Assembly (NCBI GenBank): GCA_964392615.1
Contig: CAYMRB010000233.1
Coordinates: forward strand, 1-15,641
From: CAYMRB01 sp964392615
Lineage (GTDB): Bacteria > Planctomycetota > UBA8108
Direction of reading: 5' to 3'
DNA: 15,641 nt
Each line of letters opens with the position of its first letter. Position 1 is the first letter of the stretch. A program made the translations under genes and the position numbers. Shown here piece by piece: positions 6,143 through 13,403 of the stretch. Under the pieces are notes generated by a model that worked only from the letters and a program-made list of their open reading frames with translations, ran no database searches and was not told the origin of the DNA.

Positions 6143-6143
6143 C

Positions 6144-7325
6144 ATGACACGCGTACTCGCCCCGCGACACGCGGAATACAGCCCTTCGATCCTCGGTTCC
6201 CTGCTTCCCGGACGCTGTCCGGGGCGAGTGCGCATGGAGCGCGGCGTGCCGGAGATCGATCGCGGCGACGGCGACTTCGGCCGCCTCGCTCACCGCGAAC
6301 TCGCACAGATCCTGCTCATGCCGCAGCCGTCGTGCGTGCACATCGCCGATCACGAGCTGCGGCTCCTCGTCGGTCGCTGCATCGCGTTCGCGCACACGTT
6401 GGGCTTCCTCGACTATGTGCCGGTCGAAACCGAACATGAGGTCGTGATCTACGCCAGTGACGGCACGGGGCTGACGCGCGGTCGCGTCGATCTCTGTCGT
6501 CACATCGACAGCCACGTCGAGGCGATCGACTGGAAGTTCGCGCACCAGCCGATCGACGAGGAGGGCGCGCGGGCGCAGCTCACCGCGTACCTCCTCGGCC
6601 TCATGGAGGAGCACGACGTCGTGCAGGCGCGCGGCTCGATCTACCTGCCGCGTCTTCGCCGCGTGCACTCGTTCGAGACGACGCGCGACGATGCGCTCGA
6701 GCTCGTCGAGGGTGCGATCCGCGGCGCCCAGGAGCCCGACGCGCCGCTCGGTGCCGGCGAGTGGTGTCGCTACTGCCGCGCGCTGTCGACGTGCCCCGAG
6801 GTACGCTCGAAAGCTGCCGAACTTCTCTCCGCGTTCGATCTGCCGCGCGAGGTGCGCGAGCGCTCGAAAGTGACGATTCGCGAGGCCGCCACGGGCGAGC
6901 TCGACGAGTGGATCGCCTCCGGAGCGGTCGAGCAGATCGCGCGGCTCTCGAACATGACGGCCTACCTCGAGCCGGCGATCGAGGCGCTTCGCGCCGCGGT
7001 GCGTGCGCTCCTGGAGGAAGGGGGCGATGCGGCGACGACGCTCGGCAAGCACTGGGAGCTCAAGGAGTGCCGCGGCAAGCCGCGGGCGTCGGCCGACGAG
7101 TTTCGCGCGGCGCTCGATGGCGTCTTGACGCCGGAGGACTTCGACGCGGCGACCGAGCTGCGTCTCTCGACGCTCGAAGAGCGCTTCGTCAAGCGTCTCG
7201 AGCTCGAGGCGAAGACCTCGGTCGACGAGCTGCCGCGCAGTGCGGCTCGGAAGATGTTCCACGCGGCGCTCGCGCACGTTGCCGAGACGCCGGTCTTCAC
7301 GCAGCTGCGCCGCAAGCGCCGCTGA
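6144..7325 (+). CDS. PD-(D/E)XK nuclease, DUF2800/Cas4-RecB-like, with four-cysteine motif
   Basis: A 393-residue protein. Near the N-terminus CPGRVRMERGVPEI and GRLAHREL match the opening of DUF2800-type phage nucleases (CPGS..., EGTxAHEL). The PD-(D/E)XK core follows: GRVDL (D116), then VEAIDWKF (D129 and K131), and a downstream Q145 in RAQLTAYLLGL, the usual QxxxY-type helix. Cysteines C25, C208, C211 and C217 are spaced like the Fe-S cluster ligands of Cas4, AddB and RecB-like nucleases. The C-terminal 170 residues are helical. It probably processes DNA ends in phage recombination or replication. The ATG at 6144 has GAGGAGG nine bases upstream and follows the previous stop by one base. 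No CRISPR array or cas gene is nearby, so a Cas4 role in adaptation is unlikely. Confidence 0.85.
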   Translation: MTRVLAPRHAEYSPSILGSLLPGRCPGRVRMERGVPEIDRGDGDFGRLAHRELAQILLMPQPSCVHIADHELRLLVGRCIAFAHTLGFLDYVPVETEHEVVIYASDGTGLTRGRVDLCRHIDSHVEAIDWKFAHQPIDEEGARAQLTAYLLGLMEEHDVVQARGSIYLPRLRRVHSFETTRDDALELVEGAIRGAQEPDAPLGAGEWCRYCRALSTCPEVRSKAAELLSAFDLPREVRERSKVTIREAATGELDEWIASGAVEQIARLSNMTAYLEPAIEALRAAVRALLEEGGDAATTLGKHWELKECRGKPRASADEFRAALDGVLTPEDFDAATELRLSTLEERFVKRLELEAKTSVDELPRSAARKMFHAALAHVAETPVFTQLRRKRR

Positions 7326-7366
7326 TCGTGTCATCAGACAGAACCCCTCAATAGGAAGAGTCAACC

Positions 7367-7795
7367 ATGAAAGACAGACGACGTCCCAAGGCCGACTCGC
7401 GCGGCCACCGGAGCTTCCCCGCGCTTCCGACCGGGCGCTACGTCGTAACGATCGTTGATTCGGATTGGAGGGATGCCGTCAACATCTCGATGTGCTTCCT
7501 CCGCCTCCGGGTGTGCAAGGGCGAGCTCAAAGGCCACGAGTTCCTGCATACGTGGGCGTTCGAGTACGGGAACTCGGACCGTGCGCTGTCCGACGAGAGC
7601 GAGTTCATGGCGCTGTGCGACGCCGCCCGGAGGCCGTACGAGCTCGACGTTGCCAACCTCCACGGCATTCCGGTCGAGATCGAGGTCGAGCGGCTGTGCG
7701 GATCCCGTGGCCCGGCGAGCCTGCTCGTACGTGGCTTCTATCCGCACTTCCCGACCGTCTGGACGCGCGACGCTGCGACGAAGGAGAGCGCGTGA
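7367..7795 (+). CDS. Divergent DUF669-like protein
   Basis: A 142-residue protein. FPALPTGRYVVTIVDSDWRD, FLRLRVCKGELKGHEFLHTW, EFMALCDAA and LHGIPVEIEVE follow in order the DUF669 pattern (LPxGxYxVxI..., FxVxxGxxxGRxVxxRL, LxxIC..., LxGxPLxxxV). It is shorter and more diverged than the next DUF669 gene. DUF669 proteins lie in phage replication modules and are thought to bind single-stranded DNA through an OB-like fold. Shine-Dalgarno AGGAAGAG is centred at about 7356, and ATG is at 7367-7369. The stop overlaps a tiny frame (TGATG). It looks like a duplicated and diverged copy, or a partner subunit, of the canonical protein downstream. Confidence 0.65.
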   Translation: MKDRRRPKADSRGHRSFPALPTGRYVVTIVDSDWRDAVNISMCFLRLRVCKGELKGHEFLHTWAFEYGNSDRALSDESEFMALCDAARRPYELDVANLHGIPVEIEVERLCGSRGPASLLVRGFYPHFPTVWTRDAATKESA

Positions 7796-7820
7796 TGCCG
7801 ACGACGCGCAGGTTGCGCGC

Positions 7821-7922
7821 TTGACCGTCGTACGCCGCCCGATGCTTCGCGGCGGCCGCGCCCTCGTCCACATCGAAGAGATCGACGAGCTGTTTCCTTC
7901 CCTTCAGAAAAGGAGTGCTTGA
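7821..7922 (+). CDS. Possible micro-ORF between the two DUF669-like genes
   Basis: Thirty-three codons from a TTG (7821-7823) to a stop one base before the DUF669 ATG. The product has a basic N-terminus and then LVHIEEIDELFPSLQ, which looks protein-like rather than random. Upstream, a nine-codon frame starts at the ATG in the TGATG overlap (7795) and its stop overlaps this TTG (TTGA), so translation could pass by coupling. An AGG lies eight bases before the TTG. Without it the gap of 128 bp in an otherwise tightly packed operon is unexplained. Evidence is weak. Confidence 0.3.
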   Translation: MTVVRRPMLRGGRALVHIEEIDELFPSLQKRSA

Positions 7923-7923
7923 T

Positions 7924-8400
7924 ATGGCATCGCTCAACGACCCGAACTTCGACGCGTCGAAGACCGAGATCGTCCGCCCCTGGGAGGCGATTCCCGAGGG
8001 CGCCTACCCCGTCGAGATCGTCAAGTCCGAGCGACGGACGAATCGCGCCGGCACCGGCAGCTACCTCGAGATCCACTTCGAGGTCATCGAGGGGCCGCAG
8101 CAGGGCCGCCAGGTGATCGTGCGACTCAACGACGACCACCCGAGCGAACGAGCGGTTCGGATGGCGAAGTCGGATCTCGCGAAGATCTGCCTCGCCGCTG
8201 GCCATCCGCGCCCGAGTGATACGGTCGAGCTCCACAACGTTCCGCTGTGGGCCGAGGTCGTCGTCAAGCGCCGCAAGGACAACGGCGAGCTCGCCAACGA
8301 GATCGTCGCCTACCACCCGCGCGAGCAGGCGCCGGACGCCGCCAGCAGTCCGCACTCGGACCCGCGAGGTGACGATCCGGCGCCCTGGTGCGCCGCCTGA
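7924..8400 (+). CDS. DUF669 family protein, probable phage ssDNA-binding protein
   Basis: A 158-residue protein with a clear DUF669 sequence: ndPNFDAS near the start, IPEGAYPVEIVKSE, GTGSYLEIHFEVIEGPQQGR with the strand QVIVRL, AKSDLAKICLAAG, and VELHNVPLWAEVVVKRRKDN. The family is a small beta-rich protein of phage replication regions, taken to coat ssDNA. The C-terminal tail is disordered and ends GDDPAPWCAA, reminiscent of the acidic-proline-aromatic tips by which SSB proteins recruit partners; this is only a resemblance. The ATG at 7924 is preceded by AAAAGGAG (7908-7915). A GTG at 7915 in frame is also possible but overlaps that site. It is followed by a strong hairpin before the helicase gene. 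Confidence 0.85.
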   Translation: MASLNDPNFDASKTEIVRPWEAIPEGAYPVEIVKSERRTNRAGTGSYLEIHFEVIEGPQQGRQVIVRLNDDHPSERAVRMAKSDLAKICLAAGHPRPSDTVELHNVPLWAEVVVKRRKDNGELANEIVAYHPREQAPDAASSPHSDPRGDDPAPWCAA

Positions 8401-8425
8401 CGCTGACACTCTCCTCCTTTCGCAA

Positions 8426-8463
8426 GGCCCGCCGTTGCCTCGTATCTGCGCCGACGGCGGGCC
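8426..8463 (+). terminator. Strong hairpin between DUF669 and helicase genes (attenuator or terminator candidate)
   Basis: GGCCCGCCGT (8426-8435) and ACGGCGGGCC (8454-8463) are perfect 10-bp inverted arms around an 18-nt loop, in the 101-bp gap before the helicase. Only a pyrimidine run GTTCTCTCCT follows, not a T-tract, so partial termination, mRNA processing or protection of the upstream message is more likely than full termination. Such a stem is absent from the other gaps of the operon. Confidence 0.5.
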
Positions 8464-8501
8464 GTTCTCTCCTCGGCTCGAATTCCGAAGGAAGCGAAGA
8501 C

Positions 8502-10265
8502 ATGCAGGCAGACGACACGAACGCGCCGAGCGCTACCCTCACGGCCCCGGATCCCGCTGCCTCGACCGCCGAGCTGCGCTGGTATCAGAGCGAAGCGGTC
8601 GAGGCCGTCTATCGCCACATTCGTACGCGTCGCACGAATCCCTGCGTCGTGCTGCCTACCGGCGCCGGCAAGAGCTGGGTGATCGCGCGGCTGTGCGCCG
8701 ACGCGGTCGCACGCTGGGGAGGACGCGTCGTCGTGCTCGCCCATCGCAAGGAGCTCCTCGAGCAGAACGCCGAGAAGATCCGCCGCCTCGCGCCGGACAT
8801 CGAGGTCGGCGTGTACTCGGCCGGACTTCGACGCCGCGACCTCGACACGCCCGTCGTCGTCGCCGGTATCCAATCGGTTCGCAAACGCGCGCCGGACATC
8901 GGTCGCGTCGATCTCGTCATCGTCGACGAAGCGCACCTCATTCCATCGAACGGCGAGGGTATGTACCGCACGTTCCTGGACGAGGCGCGCATCGTCAATC
9001 CCGACGTGTTCGTCGTCGGGCTGACGGCAACGCCGTACCGTCTCGACTCGGGCCTGCTCTGCGGCCCAGACAACGTGCTGGGCGAAATCGCGTACGAGAG
9101 CGGAGTGCGCGAGCTCATCGCGAAGGGCTTCCTGACGCGTCTCGCGTCGAAGTGTGGCACGGCGGTGGCAGACACGAGCGGCGTGACGGTGCGCGGCGGC
9201 GACTTCGTCCAGGCCGAGCTCGATCGGCTCTCGTCGGATCCGGAGCTCGTCGAGGCGGCGTGTCGCGAGATCCTCGAGTTCGCGGCGGGCCGTCACAAGT
9301 GCCTACTCTTCGCCAGTGGCGTCGTGCACGGCAGGATGCTCGCGGAGCAGCTCGAGGCGCTCGGCGAGCGTTGCGGTTTCGTCTCGGGCGAGACGTCGCG
9401 CGACGAGCGTGCCGAAATCCTCGCTGACTTTCGCGACGGCGATTTGCGGTTCCTGTCGAACTGCGACGTGCTGACGACCGGATTCGACGCGCCGGAGATC
9501 GACGCGATCGCGCTTCTTCGGCCGACGCAGTCGCCGGGGCTCTACTATCAGATGGTCGGTCGCGGTCTGCGCACGCACCCCGACAAGGAGAACTGCCTCG
9601 TCCTCGACTACGGCGGCAATATCCTGCGTCACGGTCCGGTCGATCGCGTCAGGCCGCCGCGCGGATCTTCGGGCGACGGATCGGGAGACGCGGTCGTCAA
9701 GAAGTGCCCGGGCTGCGGTCATCTCATCCTCGCCGGCTACGACCGCTGTCCGCACTGTGGGCACGAGTGGCACGATCGACTCGCGAAGCACGCGGCGTGC
9801 GCGTCGGATCTGCCGCCGCTTGCGCCCAGTGGAAAGTGGCGCGACGTGCTGTCGGTCAAGTACCTCGCCCATCGCAAGAAGGACGCGCCCGCGGGTCACC
9901 CGCTCACGTTGCGCGTGGCGTACCGCTACGACAGGGGGCTCGACGCGACGGAGTACGTGTGCTTCGAGCACTTCGGCTACGCGCGCGACCGCGCCGTGTG
10001 CTGGTGGAAAAACCGCAGCGAAGAGCCATGCCCGCACACGATCGCTGAGGCTGCCAGGGCCGCGAAGACCGGCAAGCTGCGCGTGCCCGGGCGAATCCTG
10101 CTCGAGGAGGTCGCCGGCGAGCCGTATCCGGTGATCGCGGGGTACGACTTCAGGACGCCGTACGTCGGCGAGGACGAAGGCGCTGTGGAGGACGAGGCCG
10201 CGCGCTCGATCGCGGACATGTCGTGGGAGCAGTACGAGAAGACGTTCGGCGAGCCGCCGTTTTGA
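8502..10265 (+). CDS. SF2 DEAD/DEAH helicase with C-terminal zinc ribbon
   Basis: A 587-residue protein. The SF2 motifs are in order: Q-like LRWYQSEAV (25-33), Walker A LPTGAGKSW (51-59), Ia VLAHRKELLEQ, motif II VDEAH (141-145), motif III LTATPYR (174-180), motif V LTTGFDAPEID (324-334), motif VI YYQMVGRGLR (348-357). A CxxC...CxxC zinc ribbon follows (CPGCG 402-406, CPHCG 416-420), then a C-terminal domain of about 150 residues with beta-rich sequence, common in phage DEAD helicases of this kind. It ends FGEPPF. The likely job is unwinding or remodelling of DNA forks or branches during element replication and recombination. The ATG at 8502 with GAAGGAAG (8487-8494) upstream is preferred; upstream in-frame codons to 8388 overlap DUF669 and the hairpin. 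It is separated from the primase by 55 bp. Confidence 0.9.
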   Translation: MQADDTNAPSATLTAPDPAASTAELRWYQSEAVEAVYRHIRTRRTNPCVVLPTGAGKSWVIARLCADAVARWGGRVVVLAHRKELLEQNAEKIRRLAPDIEVGVYSAGLRRRDLDTPVVVAGIQSVRKRAPDIGRVDLVIVDEAHLIPSNGEGMYRTFLDEARIVNPDVFVVGLTATPYRLDSGLLCGPDNVLGEIAYESGVRELIAKGFLTRLASKCGTAVADTSGVTVRGGDFVQAELDRLSSDPELVEAACREILEFAAGRHKCLLFASGVVHGRMLAEQLEALGERCGFVSGETSRDERAEILADFRDGDLRFLSNCDVLTTGFDAPEIDAIALLRPTQSPGLYYQMVGRGLRTHPDKENCLVLDYGGNILRHGPVDRVRPPRGSSGDGSGDAVVKKCPGCGHLILAGYDRCPHCGHEWHDRLAKHAACASDLPPLAPSGKWRDVLSVKYLAHRKKDAPAGHPLTLRVAYRYDRGLDATEYVCFEHFGYARDRAVCWWKNRSEEPCPHTIAEAARAAKTGKLRVPGRILLEEVAGEPYPVIAGYDFRTPYVGEDEGAVEDEAARSIADMSWEQYEKTFGEPPF

Positions 10266-10320
10266 GCGGGCGCCGGCGGCGAAATCGCAAGATCCGGAAG
10301 AGAACAAAGAGAGGCACACG

Positions 10321-12717
10321 ATGTTAGACGGGATACTCGATCGAGCGCGGCGCTACCTCGCCGCGGGATTGACGCCGATTCCGGTGCGAACGGACGGCAC
10401 GAAACGCCCGGCCGTGGCGAGCTGGGCGCCGTATCAGGAGCGCACGCCGAGCGCGGAGGAGGTCGCCGGGTTCTTCGGCGGCGCGCCGCGCGGTATCGCG
10501 ACCGTGTGCGGGCGTGTGTCGGGTGGGCTCGAGGTGATCGACTTCGATCGACCGGGCTTCTTCGAGGTGTGGCGTGAGCGCGTCGAGGCGGAATGCCCGG
10601 GGCTCCTCGAGCGTTTGCCCGTCGTGCGGACGCCGAAGGGTCACGGTCGGCACGTGTTTCTGCGTTCGGACGCTTGCGAACGTAATCGCGTGCTCGCGCG
10701 CGTGCGGGACGAGGAGACCGGCACGCTTCAGACCGCGATCGAGACGCGCGGTGAGGGTGGCTACGTACTGCTTCCCGGATCGCCCGCGGATTGCCATCCT
10801 TCGGGGAATGTCTACCAGGCGCTCGACGGGCCGTCGATCGAGGCGGTGCCGCGGATCAGCGTCGAGGAGCGCGCCGTGCTGCTCGATGCGGCGCGGGCAC
10901 TGGCTGCGGGCGAGGCGGGTCCTGACCATCGTCCGCACGAGAAACCGAGTCCCCGTCCGGATCGTCGTCGCTCCCATCGTACGCCTGGCGACGACTACAG
11001 CTCGCGGGCGACGCTCGAAGACGTGGTCACGCTGCTCGAAGACGCAGGCTGGTCCGTGGCGTCGCGCCGCGCCGACGGCTCGTATTGCGTGACGCGACCC
11101 GGCAAGAGCGCGCGTGACGGTCACTCCGCGACCGTGCGCTATGGCACGTCCGGCGACGGCTGGGCGCTGTTTCACAACTTCTCGGCGAACGCGGTGCCGT
11201 TCGAGACCGGCGACGGGCGCGGCCGGTCGTACACGGCGTTTCAGGTCTTGGCGCTGTTGCAGTACGGCGGGGATTGGTCGCGGTGTGCGTCGGAGCTCGC
11301 GGCGCGGGGGTATGGCGAACGGGGTGCCGTGTTCGATGCCGGCGTCGACCTCGACGGACTCGGACCGGACGCTCGCCCGGTTGGCGGTGACGATGATGAC
11401 ATCACCGTCGAGATCGACACGACCGACGAGACCGAACGCCCGAAAGACCCCGGCGCGTTCCCGGCGCGTCTCCTCGACGTGCCCGGCCTCATCGGCGACG
11501 TGATGCGCTTCAACCTCGAGACGGCGTATCTGCCGCAGCCGGTGCTGGCGCTCGGAAGCGCCTTGACGCTCATGGGCACGCTCGCGGCGCGCAAGATCGC
11601 GACGCCCGAGGGCCTGCGCACGAATCTCTACGTGCTCGGCGTGTGCGAATCCGGCGAGGGCAAGGAGCACGCGCGCCAGATCACGAAGCGCGTCCTCGCC
11701 GCCGCCGGGCTCGGCGATCTCCTCGGTCCGGAGGACTTCGCAAGTGCCTCCGGTCTCGAGAAGGCCGTCGAGGAACGTCCGGCGATCCTCTTCCAGCTCG
11801 ATGAGATCGGCCGCATGCTGCGAACGACCGCGGACTCGCGCACGGCGTACCTCTACCAGATCCCGACGGCGCTCATGAAGCTGTACTCGAGCGCGACGTC
11901 CGAGTATCGCTCTCGCGCGTACGCGGACTCGCGGCTCAACCGGACGATCATCGAGCCGTGCGCGTCGCTCTACGGGACGACGGTGCCGCAGTCGCTGTAC
12001 GAGAGCCTGACGACGGAGAGTCTCACCGACGGACTCGTCGCCCGCATGCTGGTGTTCGAGGTCGATGCGGCGCACGATCCGGCCCCGCAGGAAGTCGAGG
12101 TGCGGGCGGTGCCGGACAGCCTCGTCGGGCAGGCGATGCTCTGGAAGACCTTCGATCCGGGTGGCAACCTCTCCGGCGTCCATCCTCAGCCGCGCGCCCT
12201 TCGCTACACGGACGAGGCCCGCGACGCGATGACCGAGTTCGCACGGCGCATGCGTGCAGAGAAGCGCCGCGCGGATTCGGCGTATCGCGCGGTCTGGAAC
12301 CGCACGGCGGAGCACGCACGGAAACTCGCCACTCTGCGGGCCGTGTCGTGCGACGGGACGGCGGTCGAGGAGGTCGGCATCGACGCGGTCGAGTGGGCGA
12401 CCGCTGTGGCGGAGCACCTCGTGCGGCGGGCGATCTGGATCGCGCGCGACTGGGTCGGCGCGAACGAGTGGGAGTCGACCAAGAAGCGCGTGCTGCGGAT
12501 TATCCGCGAAGAGGGCCGTGACGGGATCGTGCGATCCAAGCTGACGCGCAAGACTCAGTTCCTGCGAGCGCGGGACCGCCAGGAGATTCTCGAGGACTTC
12601 GTGACGTCCGGAGTCGTGTGGCGGACCGTGCAGAAGACGAAGGGGCGGGCACGGACCGTGTACTTCGCGGCACCCCTGGGGCACGACAACCCCTCGCGGC
12701 GGCGACGCGGCGCGTAG
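10321..12717 (+). CDS. Prim-Pol / DUF3987 primase-helicase
   Basis: A 798-residue replication protein with three parts. Residues 1-180 are a bifunctional primase-polymerase (AEP, Prim-Pol) domain: RRYLAAGLTPIPV, catalytic EVIDFD (D74, D76), TPKGHGRHVF (H111) and ETRGEGGYVLLPGS (141-154). Residues about 225-330 form a module with GHSATVRYG, FHNFSAN and FQVLALLQYGGDWSRCASEL, recurring in such primases. After an acidic linker, residues about 380-740 are DUF3987: QPVLALGSALTLMGTLAARK, the P-loop GVCESGEGKEHAR (440-452), and Walker B ILFQLDEIG (489-497). The P-loop has Glu where Ser/Thr normally follows GK. The C-terminus is helical and basic. Together these suggest a self-contained initiator of replication that makes primers and unwinds DNA. 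AGAGAGG lies eight bases before the ATG. It is the last gene of the operon. Confidence 0.9.
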   Translation: MLDGILDRARRYLAAGLTPIPVRTDGTKRPAVASWAPYQERTPSAEEVAGFFGGAPRGIATVCGRVSGGLEVIDFDRPGFFEVWRERVEAECPGLLERLPVVRTPKGHGRHVFLRSDACERNRVLARVRDEETGTLQTAIETRGEGGYVLLPGSPADCHPSGNVYQALDGPSIEAVPRISVEERAVLLDAARALAAGEAGPDHRPHEKPSPRPDRRRSHRTPGDDYSSRATLEDVVTLLEDAGWSVASRRADGSYCVTRPGKSARDGHSATVRYGTSGDGWALFHNFSANAVPFETGDGRGRSYTAFQVLALLQYGGDWSRCASELAARGYGERGAVFDAGVDLDGLGPDARPVGGDDDDITVEIDTTDETERPKDPGAFPARLLDVPGLIGDVMRFNLETAYLPQPVLALGSALTLMGTLAARKIATPEGLRTNLYVLGVCESGEGKEHARQITKRVLAAAGLGDLLGPEDFASASGLEKAVEERPAILFQLDEIGRMLRTTADSRTAYLYQIPTALMKLYSSATSEYRSRAYADSRLNRTIIEPCASLYGTTVPQSLYESLTTESLTDGLVARMLVFEVDAAHDPAPQEVEVRAVPDSLVGQAMLWKTFDPGGNLSGVHPQPRALRYTDEARDAMTEFARRMRAEKRRADSAYRAVWNRTAEHARKLATLRAVSCDGTAVEEVGIDAVEWATAVAEHLVRRAIWIARDWVGANEWESTKKRVLRIIREEGRDGIVRSKLTRKTQFLRARDRQEILEDFVTSGVVWRTVQKTKGRARTVYFAAPLGHDNPSRRRRGA

Positions 12718-12826
12718 CGCGACCGGCGGTGCTCGAGCGTCGGGAGGAGCGCTCGGGCATCGTCGGGTCCCAGCCCCATGGGGATGCCGCAGGCGGCGCG
12801 TGAGCGCCGTCGAAGCCTCATGGCGT

Positions 12827-12854
12827 GAGGGGGCGGAGCGGAGGGGGCGGAGCG
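12827..12854. repeat. Perfect 14-bp tandem duplication
   Basis: GAGGGGGCGGAGCG occurs twice head-to-tail at 12827-12840 and 12841-12854. It lies in the non-coding region downstream of the primase. It is a G-rich purine block and may be slippage or a pair of iteron-like sites. Confidence 0.75.
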
Positions 12855-13038
12855 GTCGCGATCGAGCGCACAGAGGCGAACCTCGGCCCCCACGAGCGGC
12901 GTACAAAGTCGCCCCCAGACACGGCTCAGCCCCAACGTCAACGAAGGGCTTCAGCGCCCACCATCCTGCTCGAGAAGGAGTCGAGATCCCTCACTTGGCT
13001 CAACGCTGGCCAGTGAAGGAAGGCGGCCCGTAAACCAT

Positions 13039-13135
13039 AGAGAGGATTCTAGGTATATCTCTTCTTTCCTAGTTTCTCTGTCTCTCTCTTCTCCCTGTTT
13101 TCTCTCTCTGGGGCGGATCTCTCTCTAGAGCGGCG
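13039..13135 (+). other. Nested hairpin followed by a long pyrimidine tract
   Basis: AGAGAG (13039-13044) and CTAGG (13049-13053) can pair with CCTAG (13068-13072) and TCTCT (13075-13079), giving a two-step stem. From about 13056 to 13131 the plus strand is almost only C and T, with many TCTCTC runs, interrupted by short G-containing spots. This is the most AT-containing and least protein-like stretch of the window's right half. It might act as a terminator region for the operon, or as an easily unwound or triplex-forming element. No function is demonstrated. Confidence 0.5.
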
Positions 13136-13403
13136 CGAATCGTTGAGACTACCCCTGGTCGGGACCGCCAGGGCCATCTGGACGGCGCGTTCTGAGCCGG
13201 TTCCTTGAAGGCGGACCGGAGGACCGGCGATACTGACGTCGTCACAGGAGAGGGTCTTGGTGCCCGCGAGGCGCGCCCCATGTCAGCCCCCATCGCGTTT
13301 CCCGCGTGCGCGCGGCGCCGCGGGAGCATAGAGTGCCGAGTCCGCGTGCGCCTGCTCGATTTGGCGCCGTTCGGCGCCGGCGTCCTCACTCTGTTCGAAA
13401 CCC

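Larger units (their letters stand above)
12718..13403. other. Non-coding region after the replication operon
   Basis: No gene is supported in these 686 bp; the short frames are Arg/Pro/Gly-rich shadows. It holds hairpins CGAGCG...CGCTCG (12734-12755) and CGGCGC-GTGA-GCGCCG (12794-12809), a perfect 10-bp palindrome CCCCATGGGG (12774-12783), the 14-bp tandem duplication at 12827-12854, the hairpin and pyrimidine tract at 13039-13135, and GGCGCCG-TT-CGGCGCC (13363-13378) just before the next gene. Such a mix could be the element's boundary or its replication origin. Confidence 0.5.

Noticed and set aside
6144..7325. A CRISPR-Cas adaptation locus suggested by the Cas4-like nuclease
   Set aside because: No repeat-spacer array and no cas1 or cas2 gene is present, and the N-terminal CPG signature fits DUF2800 phage nucleases better.
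5040..7364. A 774-codon minus-strand open frame opposite the small genes and nuclease
   Set aside because: It is an Arg/Ala-rich shadow. The plus-strand genes have good ribosome binding sites and recognisable motifs.
12734..12809. Hairpins after the primase as an intrinsic terminator
   Set aside because: The stems are short (6 bp) and no T-tract follows; in GC-rich DNA such stems are common.
10324..12906. An 860-codon minus-strand open frame opposite the primase
   Set aside because: It is Arg/His-rich without domains, while the plus frame carries Prim-Pol and DUF3987 motifs throughout.
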